64,000 nucleotides of DNA from Curtobacterium sp. MCSS17_007. GTDB lineage: Bacteria; Actinomycetota; Actinomycetes; Actinomycetales; Microbacteriaceae. The stretch lies in contig NZ_CP126257.1 of NCBI RefSeq assembly GCF_003234175.2, positions 1,550,001 through 1,614,000 on the forward strand. The letters are read 5' to 3'. The translations under genes were made by a program, and so were the position numbers. Shown here one piece after another: positions 1-7,095 of the stretch (positions are counted from its first letter, which is position 1; each line of letters opens with the position of its first letter). The notes below the pieces were generated by a model, which was not told the DNA's origin, ran no database searches, and saw nothing but the letters and a program-made list of their open reading frames with translations.

Positions 1-258
1 GTCGACCCGGGCGCCCTCCTCGCCCAGGACGCCGTCGTCCGGACGGTGGCGCAGGAGCGCGGTGCGGACGAGGTCCTCGGCCGCGCGGTCGGCGGCGGTC
101 ACGAGGTCGGCGGCCGACGTCTTGCGCTCGGCCGTCGTCCCGCCCTCCCGCATGTCGGCGGCGAGCCGGGCGGCATCGGTCACGAGGGCGGCCGCGAGCG
201 CGGCGTCGGTCAGCGGGGTGCCGGTCACGGCGGCGTCGGCGGTGGCGTGGTCGTCCAT
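1..258 (-). CDS. Inositol monophosphatase family protein (N-terminal part, runs off window)
   Basis: Only the first 86 residues are present; the gene continues past position 1. It begins with ATG at 258 and reads MDDHATADAAVTGT, then a helical region and the segment KTSAADLVTAADRAAEDLV followed by GVLGEEGA. A TxxDxVTxxDxxAE stretch followed by a (G)EE metal-binding motif is typical of the N-terminal half of the inositol monophosphatase/CysQ superfamily, Mg2+-dependent cytosolic phosphatases of inositol phosphates, histidinol phosphate or 3'-phosphoadenosine phosphates. The catalytic DPxDGT motif lies outside the window, so the substrate cannot be chosen. Family assignment is fairly sure; the exact role is open. 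Confidence 0.75.
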   Translation of the reverse strand, partial: MDDHATADAAVTGTPLTDAALAAALVTDAARLAADMREGGTTAERKTSAADLVTAADRAAEDLVRTALLRHRPDDGVLGEEGARVD

Positions 259-441
259 CCGGTCACGGTACCGGTGCCTCGTTCGTTCCCCGTCCGGATC
301 CGCCGTCGTCGCGTCAGGGAGTCGTCAGGACCCGGGCCACGCCCCTCCAGCGGCACGAGGCTGGCGGACGTGGACGACCATCGAGACCGATCGCCCCGCC
401 GCGTCGCACGCGCCGGCTGGCACCCCTGGGGACGCTGCTCC

Positions 442-936
442 GTGCAGCCCGTCACGCGCACGCTGTGGAGCGGGCGGACACTCGAGGTCCACCCGCCGGG
501 GACGACCACCGGCGAGCTCGTGCTGCTCCGAGCACTGCAGGCGTGGGGCGTCGGCGGCGCGGTCGCCGCGATGGGTGTCGTGGTCGCGCTGCACGACCGG
601 CCCGTCGTCGGTGCGGTGGTCGCCGTCGTGCTCTACGCGGCGGGCTTCGCCGTCCTCGCGCGGATGACCCGCCGGACCCGTCCCGGCGTGCGTACGGTGA
701 CCGTCACCGTGTTCCACGGCAACGGTCACCCCGAGGTGCACGGCGACGTCCGGCTGCTCGAGACGTCGCTCGACCTGCTGTGCCTGGCCGAGACGGCCGC
801 CCGCCGTGGTCAGCTCTCCCGGGTCGAGTACGAGCTGGTCTGGGGACGGGTCTGGTCCGCGATGCCCGCGGGGGCGTCGCGCAGGCACGACCGTCCCCGT
901 CCCACCGGTGCGCGTCGGGCGTCCCGCCCGTGGTGA
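442..936 (+). CDS. Small membrane protein of unknown function (DUF6611-like)
   Basis: This is a 164-residue protein starting with GTG; the frame is open further upstream, but the preceding sequence lacks protein-like character. The N-terminus has short beta-like stretches (TRTLWSGRTLEV). Two adjacent hydrophobic segments at about residues 32-50 and 53-72 form a membrane hairpin. A charged region of alternating valine and threonine (RTVTVTVFHG) and a helical C-terminal part with LLETSLDLL follow. The last 25 residues are rich in Arg and Pro. It recalls small actinobacterial proteins annotated DUF6611, from memory only. No enzymatic motif is visible. No Shine-Dalgarno sequence clearly supports the start, which could be slightly different. 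Confidence 0.6.
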   Translation: MQPVTRTLWSGRTLEVHPPGTTTGELVLLRALQAWGVGGAVAAMGVVVALHDRPVVGAVVAVVLYAAGFAVLARMTRRTRPGVRTVTVTVFHGNGHPEVHGDVRLLETSLDLLCLAETAARRGQLSRVEYELVWGRVWSAMPAGASRRHDRPRPTGARRASRPW

Positions 937-1012
937 CCGGCGCGCCGGTGCCCGCGGTGGCCGCGGAGGCCGTCCTCGAGCAGGACCCCGACGACCCGAC
1001 GGTCGTCCTCGG

Positions 1013-1633
1013 CTACGACTGAGCGAGCACCAGTGGCGCTGGTGCGACCCGGTCCGCGGCGTCGTCGATGCCGAAGGAGACGAGCAGGGGCACCCAGAGC
1101 GCGTGCAGGCGGCGCACCAGCTCGTCGTCGGAGGACGGGCGTGCGGCGGTCGTGAGGCCGAAGGTCGCCTCGAGCACCAGGTCCTCGGCGTGTTCCGGCA
1201 GCGGCAGTGCCGTGCTGCGTGGTGCGGCCTGCAGCTGGGCGCGGACGAAGTCGGCCCAGACGAAGCCCCTCGGGACCGCGACGTCGGTGTGGAGCAGCTC
1301 GCGAAGCAGCCGGACCGCTCCGGCGGTGCCCGGCCGTGTCCGCGTCTCGAGCGCCGTGGTCAGCAGGACCCGGGTGAGCCGCTCGACGCCCGCGGGGTCC
1401 GTGCTCGCCGACGCGAGGTCGGCCCAGTGCGCCTGCTCCGTGGTGATGACGGCCGATGCGAGCGAGAGCTTGGACGGGAACAGGTGGTACCCGACCGCGG
1501 ACCGCGGCCGACCCATCGCCTCGGCGACCCGCGAGAAGCTCGTCGCCTCGTACCCGAAGCGGGCGAACTGGGCACCGGCGGCCTCGACGATCGCTTCACG
1601 GCTCGCGGCCATGGTCGCCTGTCGTCGGTTCAC
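1013..1633 (-). CDS. TetR/AcrR family transcriptional regulator
   Basis: A 206-residue one-component repressor-type regulator. The N-terminal helix-turn-helix spans about residues 8-60 (REAIVEAAGAQFARFGYEAT, then SFSRVAEAMGRPRSAVGYHLFPSKLSLASAVI), with the usual F/Y-x-F/P-SK signature of the TetR family. The remainder is helical and variable, as expected for ligand binding and dimerisation. The GTG start at 1633 is preferred over the ATG eight codons later because GAGGAG lies 4 bases upstream of it. It is the last gene of a minus-strand group with the secreted chorismate mutase and a small gene. A perfect 24-bp palindrome in front of that group is a candidate autoregulatory operator. The ligand is unknown. 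Confidence 0.85.
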   Translation of the reverse strand: MNRRQATMAASREAIVEAAGAQFARFGYEATSFSRVAEAMGRPRSAVGYHLFPSKLSLASAVITTEQAHWADLASASTDPAGVERLTRVLLTTALETRTRPGTAGAVRLLRELLHTDVAVPRGFVWADFVRAQLQAAPRSTALPLPEHAEDLVLEATFGLTTAARPSSDDELVRRLHALWVPLLVSFGIDDAADRVAPAPLVLAQS

Positions 1634-1698
1634 GGTGCTCCTCGTCGGTCCCGGGCCACGGCGGCCCGGGACCGAGTCTAGGAGCACCGTCGGCGTCG

Positions 1699-2403
1699 TC
1701 AGGGTCGGCAGAACGCGGTCCACGCCACGTGGAGTGCCCGCCGTTCCAGGGACCCGAGCCCCGGTTCGACCCGGTGGCGTTCCGCGACGACGGCGTGCCG
1801 GCACCCGTGGGCGTCGGCGAGGTCCTCGACGGCGCCCACGGCGTCGACCACACCGTCGTCGAGCGCGGTGATCCGGGCACGGAGCTCCGCGAGGTCCGGC
1901 GCGGTCGTCGGTGCGGTCCAGGGTTCGTGCGTCCACCGCGTGAACGAGCCGCGCTGGACGAGCTTGCTCGCGGCGATCTGGTCCCGGAGCACCCGTTCGA
2001 CCAGGTCCGGGTCGATGCCGGCCGCGCGGGCTCGGGTGACGCCGGCGTCGACGACCGCCTGCTCGCGGGCGGGATCGGCGATCGGCCGTCCGTCGAGCCA
2101 CTTGGACGCCGCGACGGGTCCTGCGAGCTCGAGGCGCTGCACGACGAGGTCGCCGAGCGCCTGCAGACGCGCCGCCTGCTCCGCGGACGACGACGCGGAC
2201 GACGACGCGGACGACGACCCGGGCGTCGGCGCCGGGGCGGTCCGGTCGCCGGGGGTGGCGCTCGTGGTCGTCGTGGCCGCAGCCGGCACGACGGTGAGCG
2301 CCGTGGTGCCGATCGCCGTCCCGATCACGGCGAGCAGGGCCGCCGTGACCATCAGGGCTCCTCGACGGGACGGTCGGGTGGTGGGGTGGGTGTCGGAGTG
2401 CAC
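1699..2403 (-). CDS. Secreted chorismate mutase (AroQ-gamma type)
   Basis: A 234-residue protein with an N-terminal export signal: basic n-region (RPSRRGAL), hydrophobic core (MVTAALLAVIGTAIGTTAL) and a likely Ala-x-Ala cleavage region before a Ser/Ala/Pro-rich linker at about residues 45-65. The mature part is helical with LQALGDLVVQRLELAGPVAA-SKW, D-AREQAVVD and a later QIAASKLVQRG; Arg, Lys, Asp/Glu and Gln in these places match the exported gamma-class chorismate mutases, such as the secreted M. tuberculosis enzyme, which convert chorismate to prephenate. An exported enzyme has no obvious substrate outside the cell, so its role is unclear; in pathogens related proteins act as effectors. 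The GTG start overlaps the end of the preceding small gene by 52 bases. Confidence 0.75.
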   Translation of the reverse strand: MHSDTHPTTRPSRRGALMVTAALLAVIGTAIGTTALTVVPAAATTTTSATPGDRTAPAPTPGSSSASSSASSSAEQAARLQALGDLVVQRLELAGPVAASKWLDGRPIADPAREQAVVDAGVTRARAAGIDPDLVERVLRDQIAASKLVQRGSFTRWTHEPWTAPTTAPDLAELRARITALDDGVVDAVGAVEDLADAHGCRHAVVAERHRVEPGLGSLERRALHVAWTAFCRP

Positions 2404-2594
2404 GGTGGTCTCGGTTCCTTCCGGTCCGTCGGGCGGCGCGATCGGCCGGTGAACGCCCGGCGGACCGGCTCGACCACGAGCGCGGTCCACGTCGGGAACA
2501 CCTCGACGTGGTCCACGCCCGCCACGCAGTCGCACACGTCCACCACCGGGGCGTCCAGGCCCGGGTAGATCGTCGTCACGTGGTGCCGGACCAT
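2352..2594 (-). CDS. Small hypothetical protein (80 aa), first gene of the chorismate mutase-TetR group
   Basis: The protein begins MVRHHVTTIYPGLDAPVVDV and includes HVEVFPTWTALVVEPVRRAF, followed by a basic and proline-rich tail (PTPTPPPDRPVEEP). ATG at 2594 is preceded by GGAGG with about 10 bases spacing, which decides the start. The folded part (residues 1-55) resembles small actinobacterial proteins annotated as three-helix-bundle dimerisation domains with a conserved FP/F-T-V-E-R pattern, but this is only a guess from memory. Its 3' end overlaps the signal-peptide codons of the chorismate mutase gene in another frame, so the two are probably co-transcribed. It sits directly behind a perfect palindrome. 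Confidence 0.5.
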   Translation of the reverse strand: MVRHHVTTIYPGLDAPVVDVCDCVAGVDHVEVFPTWTALVVEPVRRAFTGRSRRPTDRKEPRPPCTPTPTPPPDRPVEEP

Positions 2595-2615
2595 CGCGAC
2601 CACCCTCCTCGTGTC

Positions 2616-2639
2616 GTCGTCAGACGATCGTCTGACGAC
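2616..2639. promoter_or_regulatory. Perfect 24-bp palindrome, candidate TetR-type operator
   Basis: The 12-base half-site GTCGTCAGACGA is followed at once by its exact reverse complement, centred between 2627 and 2628. It lies 22 bases upstream of the start codon at 2594 and just before the GGAGG ribosome binding site, so a protein bound here would block transcription or initiation. The likely ligand is the TetR-family product of the third gene in the same group (1013-1633), but no binding evidence is visible. Confidence 0.7.
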
Positions 2640-2690
2640 CACGACGCTACTGCGGACGCGTGCCCCTGCCGATGAGGGTGTGCAAAGCCG

Positions 2691-2742
2691 ACGACGGACG
2701 GGAGGCGCGGGGTCGACCAGCCCTGCGCCTCCCGTCCGTCGT
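2691..2742 (-). terminator. Hairpin of the GACGGGAGGC family downstream of the amidase gene
   Basis: Two perfect 18-base arms (2691-2708 and 2725-2742; core GGACGGGAGGCGC) flank a 16-base loop. It starts 25 bases after the stop codon at 2767 of the minus-strand amidase gene. There is no T-run. The same arm sequence returns at several other 3' ends in this window, so it looks like a repeated terminator element. Confidence 0.7.
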
Positions 2743-2766
2743 GCGGTGGCCTCCTGCGCCTGCCGG

Positions 2767-3699
2767 CTACAGCACCGCCTTCGGCACCCGGTGCAGGGTG
2801 ACCGCGCCGACCGCTGCGAAGGGGTGCAGCGGGTCGGGGTCTCCGGAGCCGGTCGGGCCGCCGAGCTTCGAGTCGCCGACGGCGCTGAGCACCGCGTAGG
2901 CGTCCTCGGCGGTCCAGCCGTGGTCCTCGACCAGGAACGCGAACGCGTCCTCGTACCCGCGTCGCACGCTCTCCTGCACCGGGTCGCCGAGCCCGACGAA
3001 GAGCCACTCGTCGGCGGTCTCGATGCGCGGCGCGCGGAGCGGCCGACCGCCCCGCACGAGGTCGACGGAGACGATCGCGGTGCCCTGCGCCTCGATCGCG
3101 ACGAAGGACGACTCGCCCTCGGCCATGATCGCGTGGACGTCCCCGATCGACAGCAGGGCGCCCGGCACCCGGACCGGCAGGTACACGGTCGAGCCGGGCC
3201 GGGCCTCGGTGACGTCCATGTTCCCGCCCTCGGCGTACGCGGGCATGATCGTCGAGTTCGTCCCCGACGCCGGAGCGACGCCGATGCACCCGATCATCGG
3301 CCGGACCGGGAACGCGTGCCGGTCGGTGACGTGCACGACGCCGTCCTCGATCGGGCAGCGGCGGGCGAAGACCCCCTCGGGCATGACGTGCTGGAGCGCG
3401 CCGGACCCGGGCAGCGACACCGACCAGCCGTGCGTCGTGAGCTGGATGTCGTGGATGTGCACGGCGAGGGTGTCGCCGGGCTCGGCGCCCTCGACCCAGA
3501 CCGGCCCGGTCACGGGGTTGATCGGTGCCTGCAGCTGCGCGAGGTCGTGGTGCTCGTCGAGCTCGGCGTAGACGGCGTCGGTGGTCTCGAAGCCGATCGT
3601 CTCGCCGGTGCCCGGGGTGATCCGGAGCACGGGGTCCCGGTCGGCGGAGAACCCTGGTCGCCCGAGGGTGTTCGGCAGGAAGTGGTCGGGGGTGGTCAT
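2767..3699 (-). CDS. Acetamidase/formamidase family protein
   Basis: A 310-residue cytoplasmic amidohydrolase-like protein. Recognisable blocks are GPVWVEGAEPGDTLAVHI, then MIGCIGVAP followed by the metal-site-like GGNMD segment, PVRVPGALLSIGDVHAIMAEGE and the C-terminal VSAVGDSKLGG-like stretch; this order is that of the FmdA_AmdA family, which releases ammonia from short-chain amides. The length is normal. ATG at 3699 overlaps the stop codon of the preceding permease gene (ATGA), so the two are translationally coupled; the permease may import the amide or an amino-acid-like precursor. The family hairpin at 2691-2742 ends the operon. Substrate preference cannot be read from sequence. Confidence 0.88.
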   Translation of the reverse strand: MTTPDHFLPNTLGRPGFSADRDPVLRITPGTGETIGFETTDAVYAELDEHHDLAQLQAPINPVTGPVWVEGAEPGDTLAVHIHDIQLTTHGWSVSLPGSGALQHVMPEGVFARRCPIEDGVVHVTDRHAFPVRPMIGCIGVAPASGTNSTIMPAYAEGGNMDVTEARPGSTVYLPVRVPGALLSIGDVHAIMAEGESSFVAIEAQGTAIVSVDLVRGGRPLRAPRIETADEWLFVGLGDPVQESVRRGYEDAFAFLVEDHGWTAEDAYAVLSAVGDSKLGGPTGSGDPDPLHPFAAVGAVTLHRVPKAVL

Positions 3700-5144
3700 C
3701 GCTGGCCCTTCTCCGTGGTGGTGGTGTCGAGGCCGCCGACGGACCCCTCGCCCCGTGTGCCCGGTTCCTCCGACCCGACCTCGGTCGAGCGACCGGTCGA
3801 CCGGTAGTACAGGAACACCGCGGCGCCGACGACGAGCCAGACGATGCCGCCCACCTTCGCCTCGACCGCGGCGTTGAGCAGGACGTAGCCGATGATCAGG
3901 AACCCGATGAGCGGCACGACCAGGTGCAGCAGCCAGTTCCGCGACCTCCCCTTCACCACGTGGTGCACGAACACCGACACGTGCAGGAGCATGAAGCCGA
4001 ACAGGGCGCCGAAGTTCACCAGCGACGAGATCGTGTCGATCTGCCCGACGAAGAACAGCACGAGGATCGCCGAGAGCACCGACACGACGATGATCGCGTT
4101 CTGCGGGACCTGTCGACCGTTGAGCTTGTGCAGGAACGCGGGCAGCTGCCGGTCGCGGCTCATCGAGAAGAGCAGGCGGCTCGTGGCGGCCTGCGCGGCC
4201 ATCGCGTTCGCGATGCCGACGGCGAGGACGTTGACGGCGAAGAACGCGGTCGCCCACCCGCTCGAGGAGGCCTGCTCGACGATCGTGAAGAACGCGTTGC
4301 CGGCCTCACCCTCGGGGAAGGCGTCACGCCCGGCGGCGAGGGCGGACGCGAGCCACGTCTGCAGCACGAACAGGAACGCGACGATGACCAGCGCGAGCAC
4401 CATCGCGAGCCCGGCGCCGCCACGGCGGCCGGTGGACTCCTCGGACAGGGTGGAGATGCCGTCGAACCCGAGGAAGCTCAGCACGGCGATCGACAGCGCC
4501 GAGGCGATGAGCGGCGCGGAGACCTTCGACGGGTCCCACACCTGGTCGGTGCTGAAGGACGCGCCGGGGACGGTCCCGCCGGTCAGCGCGACGATCGCGA
4601 TGACGACGAAGACCGCCACGAACACGAGCTCGATGAGCAGGAAGACGCGGTTCGCGAGCTTGAGGGACGAGACACCGAGCAGGTTGATCACGGTGTTGAT
4701 CGCGACGAACACGAGCGCCCAGAGCCAGCGGGGCGTGCCGGGGAAGATGCCGACCATGCTCTCGGCCGCGAACACGTAGAGCAGCGTCGGGACGAGCAGG
4801 TAGTCGAGCAGGATCGCCCAACCGGCGAAGAACCCGGCGGTCGGGTGGATGCCGCGACCGACGTACGAGAACACGCTCCCGGCGAGGGGGATCGACTTCG
4901 CCATCTGCGCGTACGCGAGCGCGGTGAAGATCATCGCGACGAGGCCGACCAGGTAGACGAGCGGCACCATGCCGCTCGACGCGTTGTAGACGGTGCCGAA
5001 GATCGCCCACGGGGCGATCGGCACCATGAAGACGAGCCCGTAGACGAGCAGGTCGGTGGTGGACACGGAGCGCTTGAGCTCCTGCTTGTAGCCGTAGGCC
5101 TCGAGCTGCTGCTGCGCGGAGAGCTCGCTGTGCTGCTGCGACAT
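3696..5144 (-). CDS. APC family amino acid/amine permease
   Basis: A 482-residue inner-membrane transporter with about 12 hydrophobic segments, beginning at residue 35 (LLVYGLVFMVPIAPWAIFG). The family hallmark GxxxxxxxxxxxSSGMVPLVYLVGLVAMIFTA follows; the loop ALSIAVLSFLGFDGISTLSEE is the conserved helix 6 region of amino acid/polyamine/organocation permeases. The C-terminus is a short charged tail. It is transcribed with the amidase gene, overlapping it by four bases, which suggests uptake of the amidase substrate or a related amine. ATG at 5144 is preceded by ACGGAACC, a weak ribosome site. The specific substrate is unknown. Confidence 0.88.
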   Translation of the reverse strand: MSQQHSELSAQQQLEAYGYKQELKRSVSTTDLLVYGLVFMVPIAPWAIFGTVYNASSGMVPLVYLVGLVAMIFTALAYAQMAKSIPLAGSVFSYVGRGIHPTAGFFAGWAILLDYLLVPTLLYVFAAESMVGIFPGTPRWLWALVFVAINTVINLLGVSSLKLANRVFLLIELVFVAVFVVIAIVALTGGTVPGASFSTDQVWDPSKVSAPLIASALSIAVLSFLGFDGISTLSEESTGRRGGAGLAMVLALVIVAFLFVLQTWLASALAAGRDAFPEGEAGNAFFTIVEQASSSGWATAFFAVNVLAVGIANAMAAQAATSRLLFSMSRDRQLPAFLHKLNGRQVPQNAIIVVSVLSAILVLFFVGQIDTISSLVNFGALFGFMLLHVSVFVHHVVKGRSRNWLLHLVVPLIGFLIIGYVLLNAAVEAKVGGIVWLVVGAAVFLYYRSTGRSTEVGSEEPGTRGEGSVGGLDTTTTEKGQR

Positions 5145-5190
5145 GTCGGTTCCGTTCGGGGAGACGGTGCGTGGGAAGGAGGGAGAAGGG

Positions 5191-5281
5191 ACGGGAGGCG
5201 CGCGGCGGGTCGGGCGCGCTGGTCGGGTCCGGTGGGGCGACGGGCGGGAGGTGCGCGGCGGGGTCGGTGCGCGCCTCCCGT
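5191..5281 (-). terminator. Composite GACGGGAGGC-family hairpin after the peptidase gene
   Basis: The right arm (5269-5281, GCGCGCCTCCCGT) can pair with either of two left arms: a perfect one at 5191-5203, or an imperfect one around 5239-5255. The element therefore looks like a repeat with a duplicated half. It begins 39 bases after the stop of the minus-strand peptidase gene and fills most of the 175-base gap before the permease start. No T-run follows. Confidence 0.6.
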
Positions 5282-5319
5282 CCGACGGGTGGTCGGCCTG
5301 GTGGGCCGGTACGGCGGGG

Positions 5320-6249
5320 TCAGCCCGCGGGCTGGTCGTCCCGTGCCGGGTCGTCGTGCTCGGCGAGGAACGCCGCGACCACGCGGCGGAACTCCTCGGG
5401 CTGCTCCAGGTGCGAGCAGTGGCTCGCCCCGGGGAAGACGTGCTGGCGGACGTCGGCGATGCGCTCGACGAAGGGCTGCCAGGTGGCGGGGGTCGCTTCG
5501 TCGTGCTCACCGGCGACGACGAGGGTCGGGACGGACACCCGGTCGAGCCGGTCGATGACGGTCCAGTCGCGCATCGTGCCGATGACGTGGAACTCGTTCG
5601 GCCCGTTCATCGTGTGGTAGACCGTCGGCTCCTGCTCCATCTGGGTCTCGGAGTCGACGAAGTCCGCAGGCATGGGGACGACGCGGCACACGTGGCGCTC
5701 GTAGAACACCTGCGTGGCGGCGAGGTACTCGGGGTCGTCGACGGTGCCGGCCTGCTCGTGGCGCGTGAGGGCGTCCTGCACGTCCGCCGGCAGCTGTGCG
5801 CGGAGCTCGGCCGCACCGTCGACCCAGAGCTGCATCGACGCGGGGGAGTTGCAGATCGCCAGGGAGCGGAGCCCCTCCGGCTGCCGGACGGCGATCTCGG
5901 ATCCGAGCATGCCGCCCCAGGACTGCCCGAGGACGTGGTGCTCGCCGAGGCCGAGGTGCGCGACGAGGGCGGTGTACTCGTCCACGAAGAGCTGCGGGGT
6001 CCAGTACTCCGTCGGAGCGTCGGGGCGGTGCGAACTCCGACCGCACCCGAACTGGTCGTGGTGCACGACGGTGCGTCCGGTCTCGTCGGCGAGCGCGGCC
6101 AGGATCCGGAGGTAGTCGTGGGCCATCCCGGGGCCGCCGTGCAGGACCACGAGCGGGAGCGCGCCGGGGGTCGGGGCGTCGGGTTCGGTGACGCGGTACC
6201 AGGTCTCGCCGTCCTGGAACGGCATGGTGCCTTCGATGATGCGGGACAT
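5320..6249 (-). CDS. Proline iminopeptidase-family alpha/beta hydrolase
   Basis: A 309-residue serine hydrolase. The HGGPG oxyanion motif (LVVLHGGPGMAHDYL, about residue 38), the nucleophile elbow GQSWGGMLG (about residue 110), an Asp in VAGEHDEATP and a His in PGASHCSHLEQPEEF form the expected catalytic set. HGGPG together with GxSWGG is typical of prolyl aminopeptidases and tricorn-interacting-factor-like peptidases that trim N-terminal residues from short peptides. ATG at 6249 is used here; the ATG at 6225 (MPFQDGETWYRV) has a better AAGG ribosome site and is an alternative. It is divergent from a GntR regulator, which may control it through the inverted repeat at 6295-6314. Confidence 0.87.
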   Translation of the reverse strand: MSRIIEGTMPFQDGETWYRVTEPDAPTPGALPLVVLHGGPGMAHDYLRILAALADETGRTVVHHDQFGCGRSSHRPDAPTEYWTPQLFVDEYTALVAHLGLGEHHVLGQSWGGMLGSEIAVRQPEGLRSLAICNSPASMQLWVDGAAELRAQLPADVQDALTRHEQAGTVDDPEYLAATQVFYERHVCRVVPMPADFVDSETQMEQEPTVYHTMNGPNEFHVIGTMRDWTVIDRLDRVSVPTLVVAGEHDEATPATWQPFVERIADVRQHVFPGASHCSHLEQPEEFRRVVAAFLAEHDDPARDDQPAG

Positions 6250-6294
6250 GACGCACAGCATGGCCCCGGCAAAGGTTCCCTGCAATACCTTTTC

Positions 6295-6314
6295 TCGTCC
6301 TTTAACGTGGACGA
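6295..6314. promoter_or_regulatory. Inverted repeat, candidate GntR operator
   Basis: TCGTCC and GGACGA are separated by 8 bases (TTTAACGT). The site lies 20 bases before the GntR start codon and within the short divergent region shared with the peptidase gene. FadR-type GntR proteins usually bind such short inverted repeats in their own promoter. Support is positional only. Confidence 0.45.
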
Positions 6315-6333
6315 AACGCAAGGAGGGGGCCGA

Positions 6334-7065
6334 GTGCCAGATCGTGCGACGGAGACCCGTGTCGACGAGGTCGAGGACCGGCTCGTCACGGCCGTTGCCG
6401 TCGGCGAGTACCTGCCTGCGTCCCGCCTGCCGCCCGAGCGGGAGCTGGCGGTGCTCCTCGGTGTCGGACGTGTCACGGTGCGCGCGGCCCTCGCACGACT
6501 GGTCGACCGCGGACTGCTCGAGACCCGCCGGGGCCGGGGCGGCGGCACCTTCGTCCGCACACAGTGGCCGGACTCGTCCTCCGACGCCGTCGGCCGCACA
6601 CTGCTCGCGCGCTGGGCCGGCATCCGCGACACTGCCGACGCGATCGCGCTGCTGCACGGCGCACTCGCCACCGCCGCGGCGGAGCGCATCACCGACGAGG
6701 AACGAACTGCGCTGCGGGCCCGACTCGACGACTTCCGTGCGGCGTCGTCCGGGTTCGACAAGCAGCAGGCCGACGCCGTCCTGCACCGCACGATCATCGA
6801 CGCGGCCGCGAACGAGGTGCTCGCCGCGACGCTCGCCGGGCTCGAGTCGCAGGTGTCGATCGCCGCCCCCGCACACCTGTGGGGCACCGCCGAGGGCATG
6901 GCCGAGATGGAGGCACGGGCGCTGCACGAGCACGAGGGGCTCGTCGAGGCCGTCTGTGCGGGACGGCCGGTCGATGCCGGGGTGTTGGCACGCCGGCACG
7001 TGGGCATCGACCTCGAACTGCTCGAGCGGGCGATGCTGCGTGCGGGTCAGGTGCCGACGGACTGA
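6334..7065 (+). CDS. GntR-family (FadR/FCD subfamily) transcriptional regulator
   Basis: A 243-residue regulator. The winged helix at about residues 5-75 contains LPPERELAVLLGVGRVTVRA-ALARLVDRGLLETRRGRGGGTFV, the standard GntR signature. The C-terminal part (residues 95-240) is all-helical with DAVLHRTIIDAAANEVLA and HEGLVEAVCAG-----ARRHV, matching the FCD ligand domain in which Asp and His residues hold a metal and a small organic acid. GTG at 6334 is chosen because AAGGAGG lies 8 bases upstream. The gene stands alone on the plus strand, divergent from a peptidase and convergent with the antiporter, so control of the peptidase is the simplest guess. Confidence 0.88.
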   Translation: MPDRATETRVDEVEDRLVTAVAVGEYLPASRLPPERELAVLLGVGRVTVRAALARLVDRGLLETRRGRGGGTFVRTQWPDSSSDAVGRTLLARWAGIRDTADAIALLHGALATAAAERITDEERTALRARLDDFRAASSGFDKQQADAVLHRTIIDAAANEVLAATLAGLESQVSIAAPAHLWGTAEGMAEMEARALHEHEGLVEAVCAGRPVDAGVLARRHVGIDLELLERAMLRAGQVPTD

Positions 7066-7095
7066 CTGCTGTCCGAGTGCGGCCACGGTGCGGGC

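Noticed and set aside
46..936. Long plus-strand frame upstream of the small membrane protein
   Set aside because: The first 130 residues are Arg/Gly-rich and antisense to the inositol phosphatase gene; only the part from 442 looks like protein.
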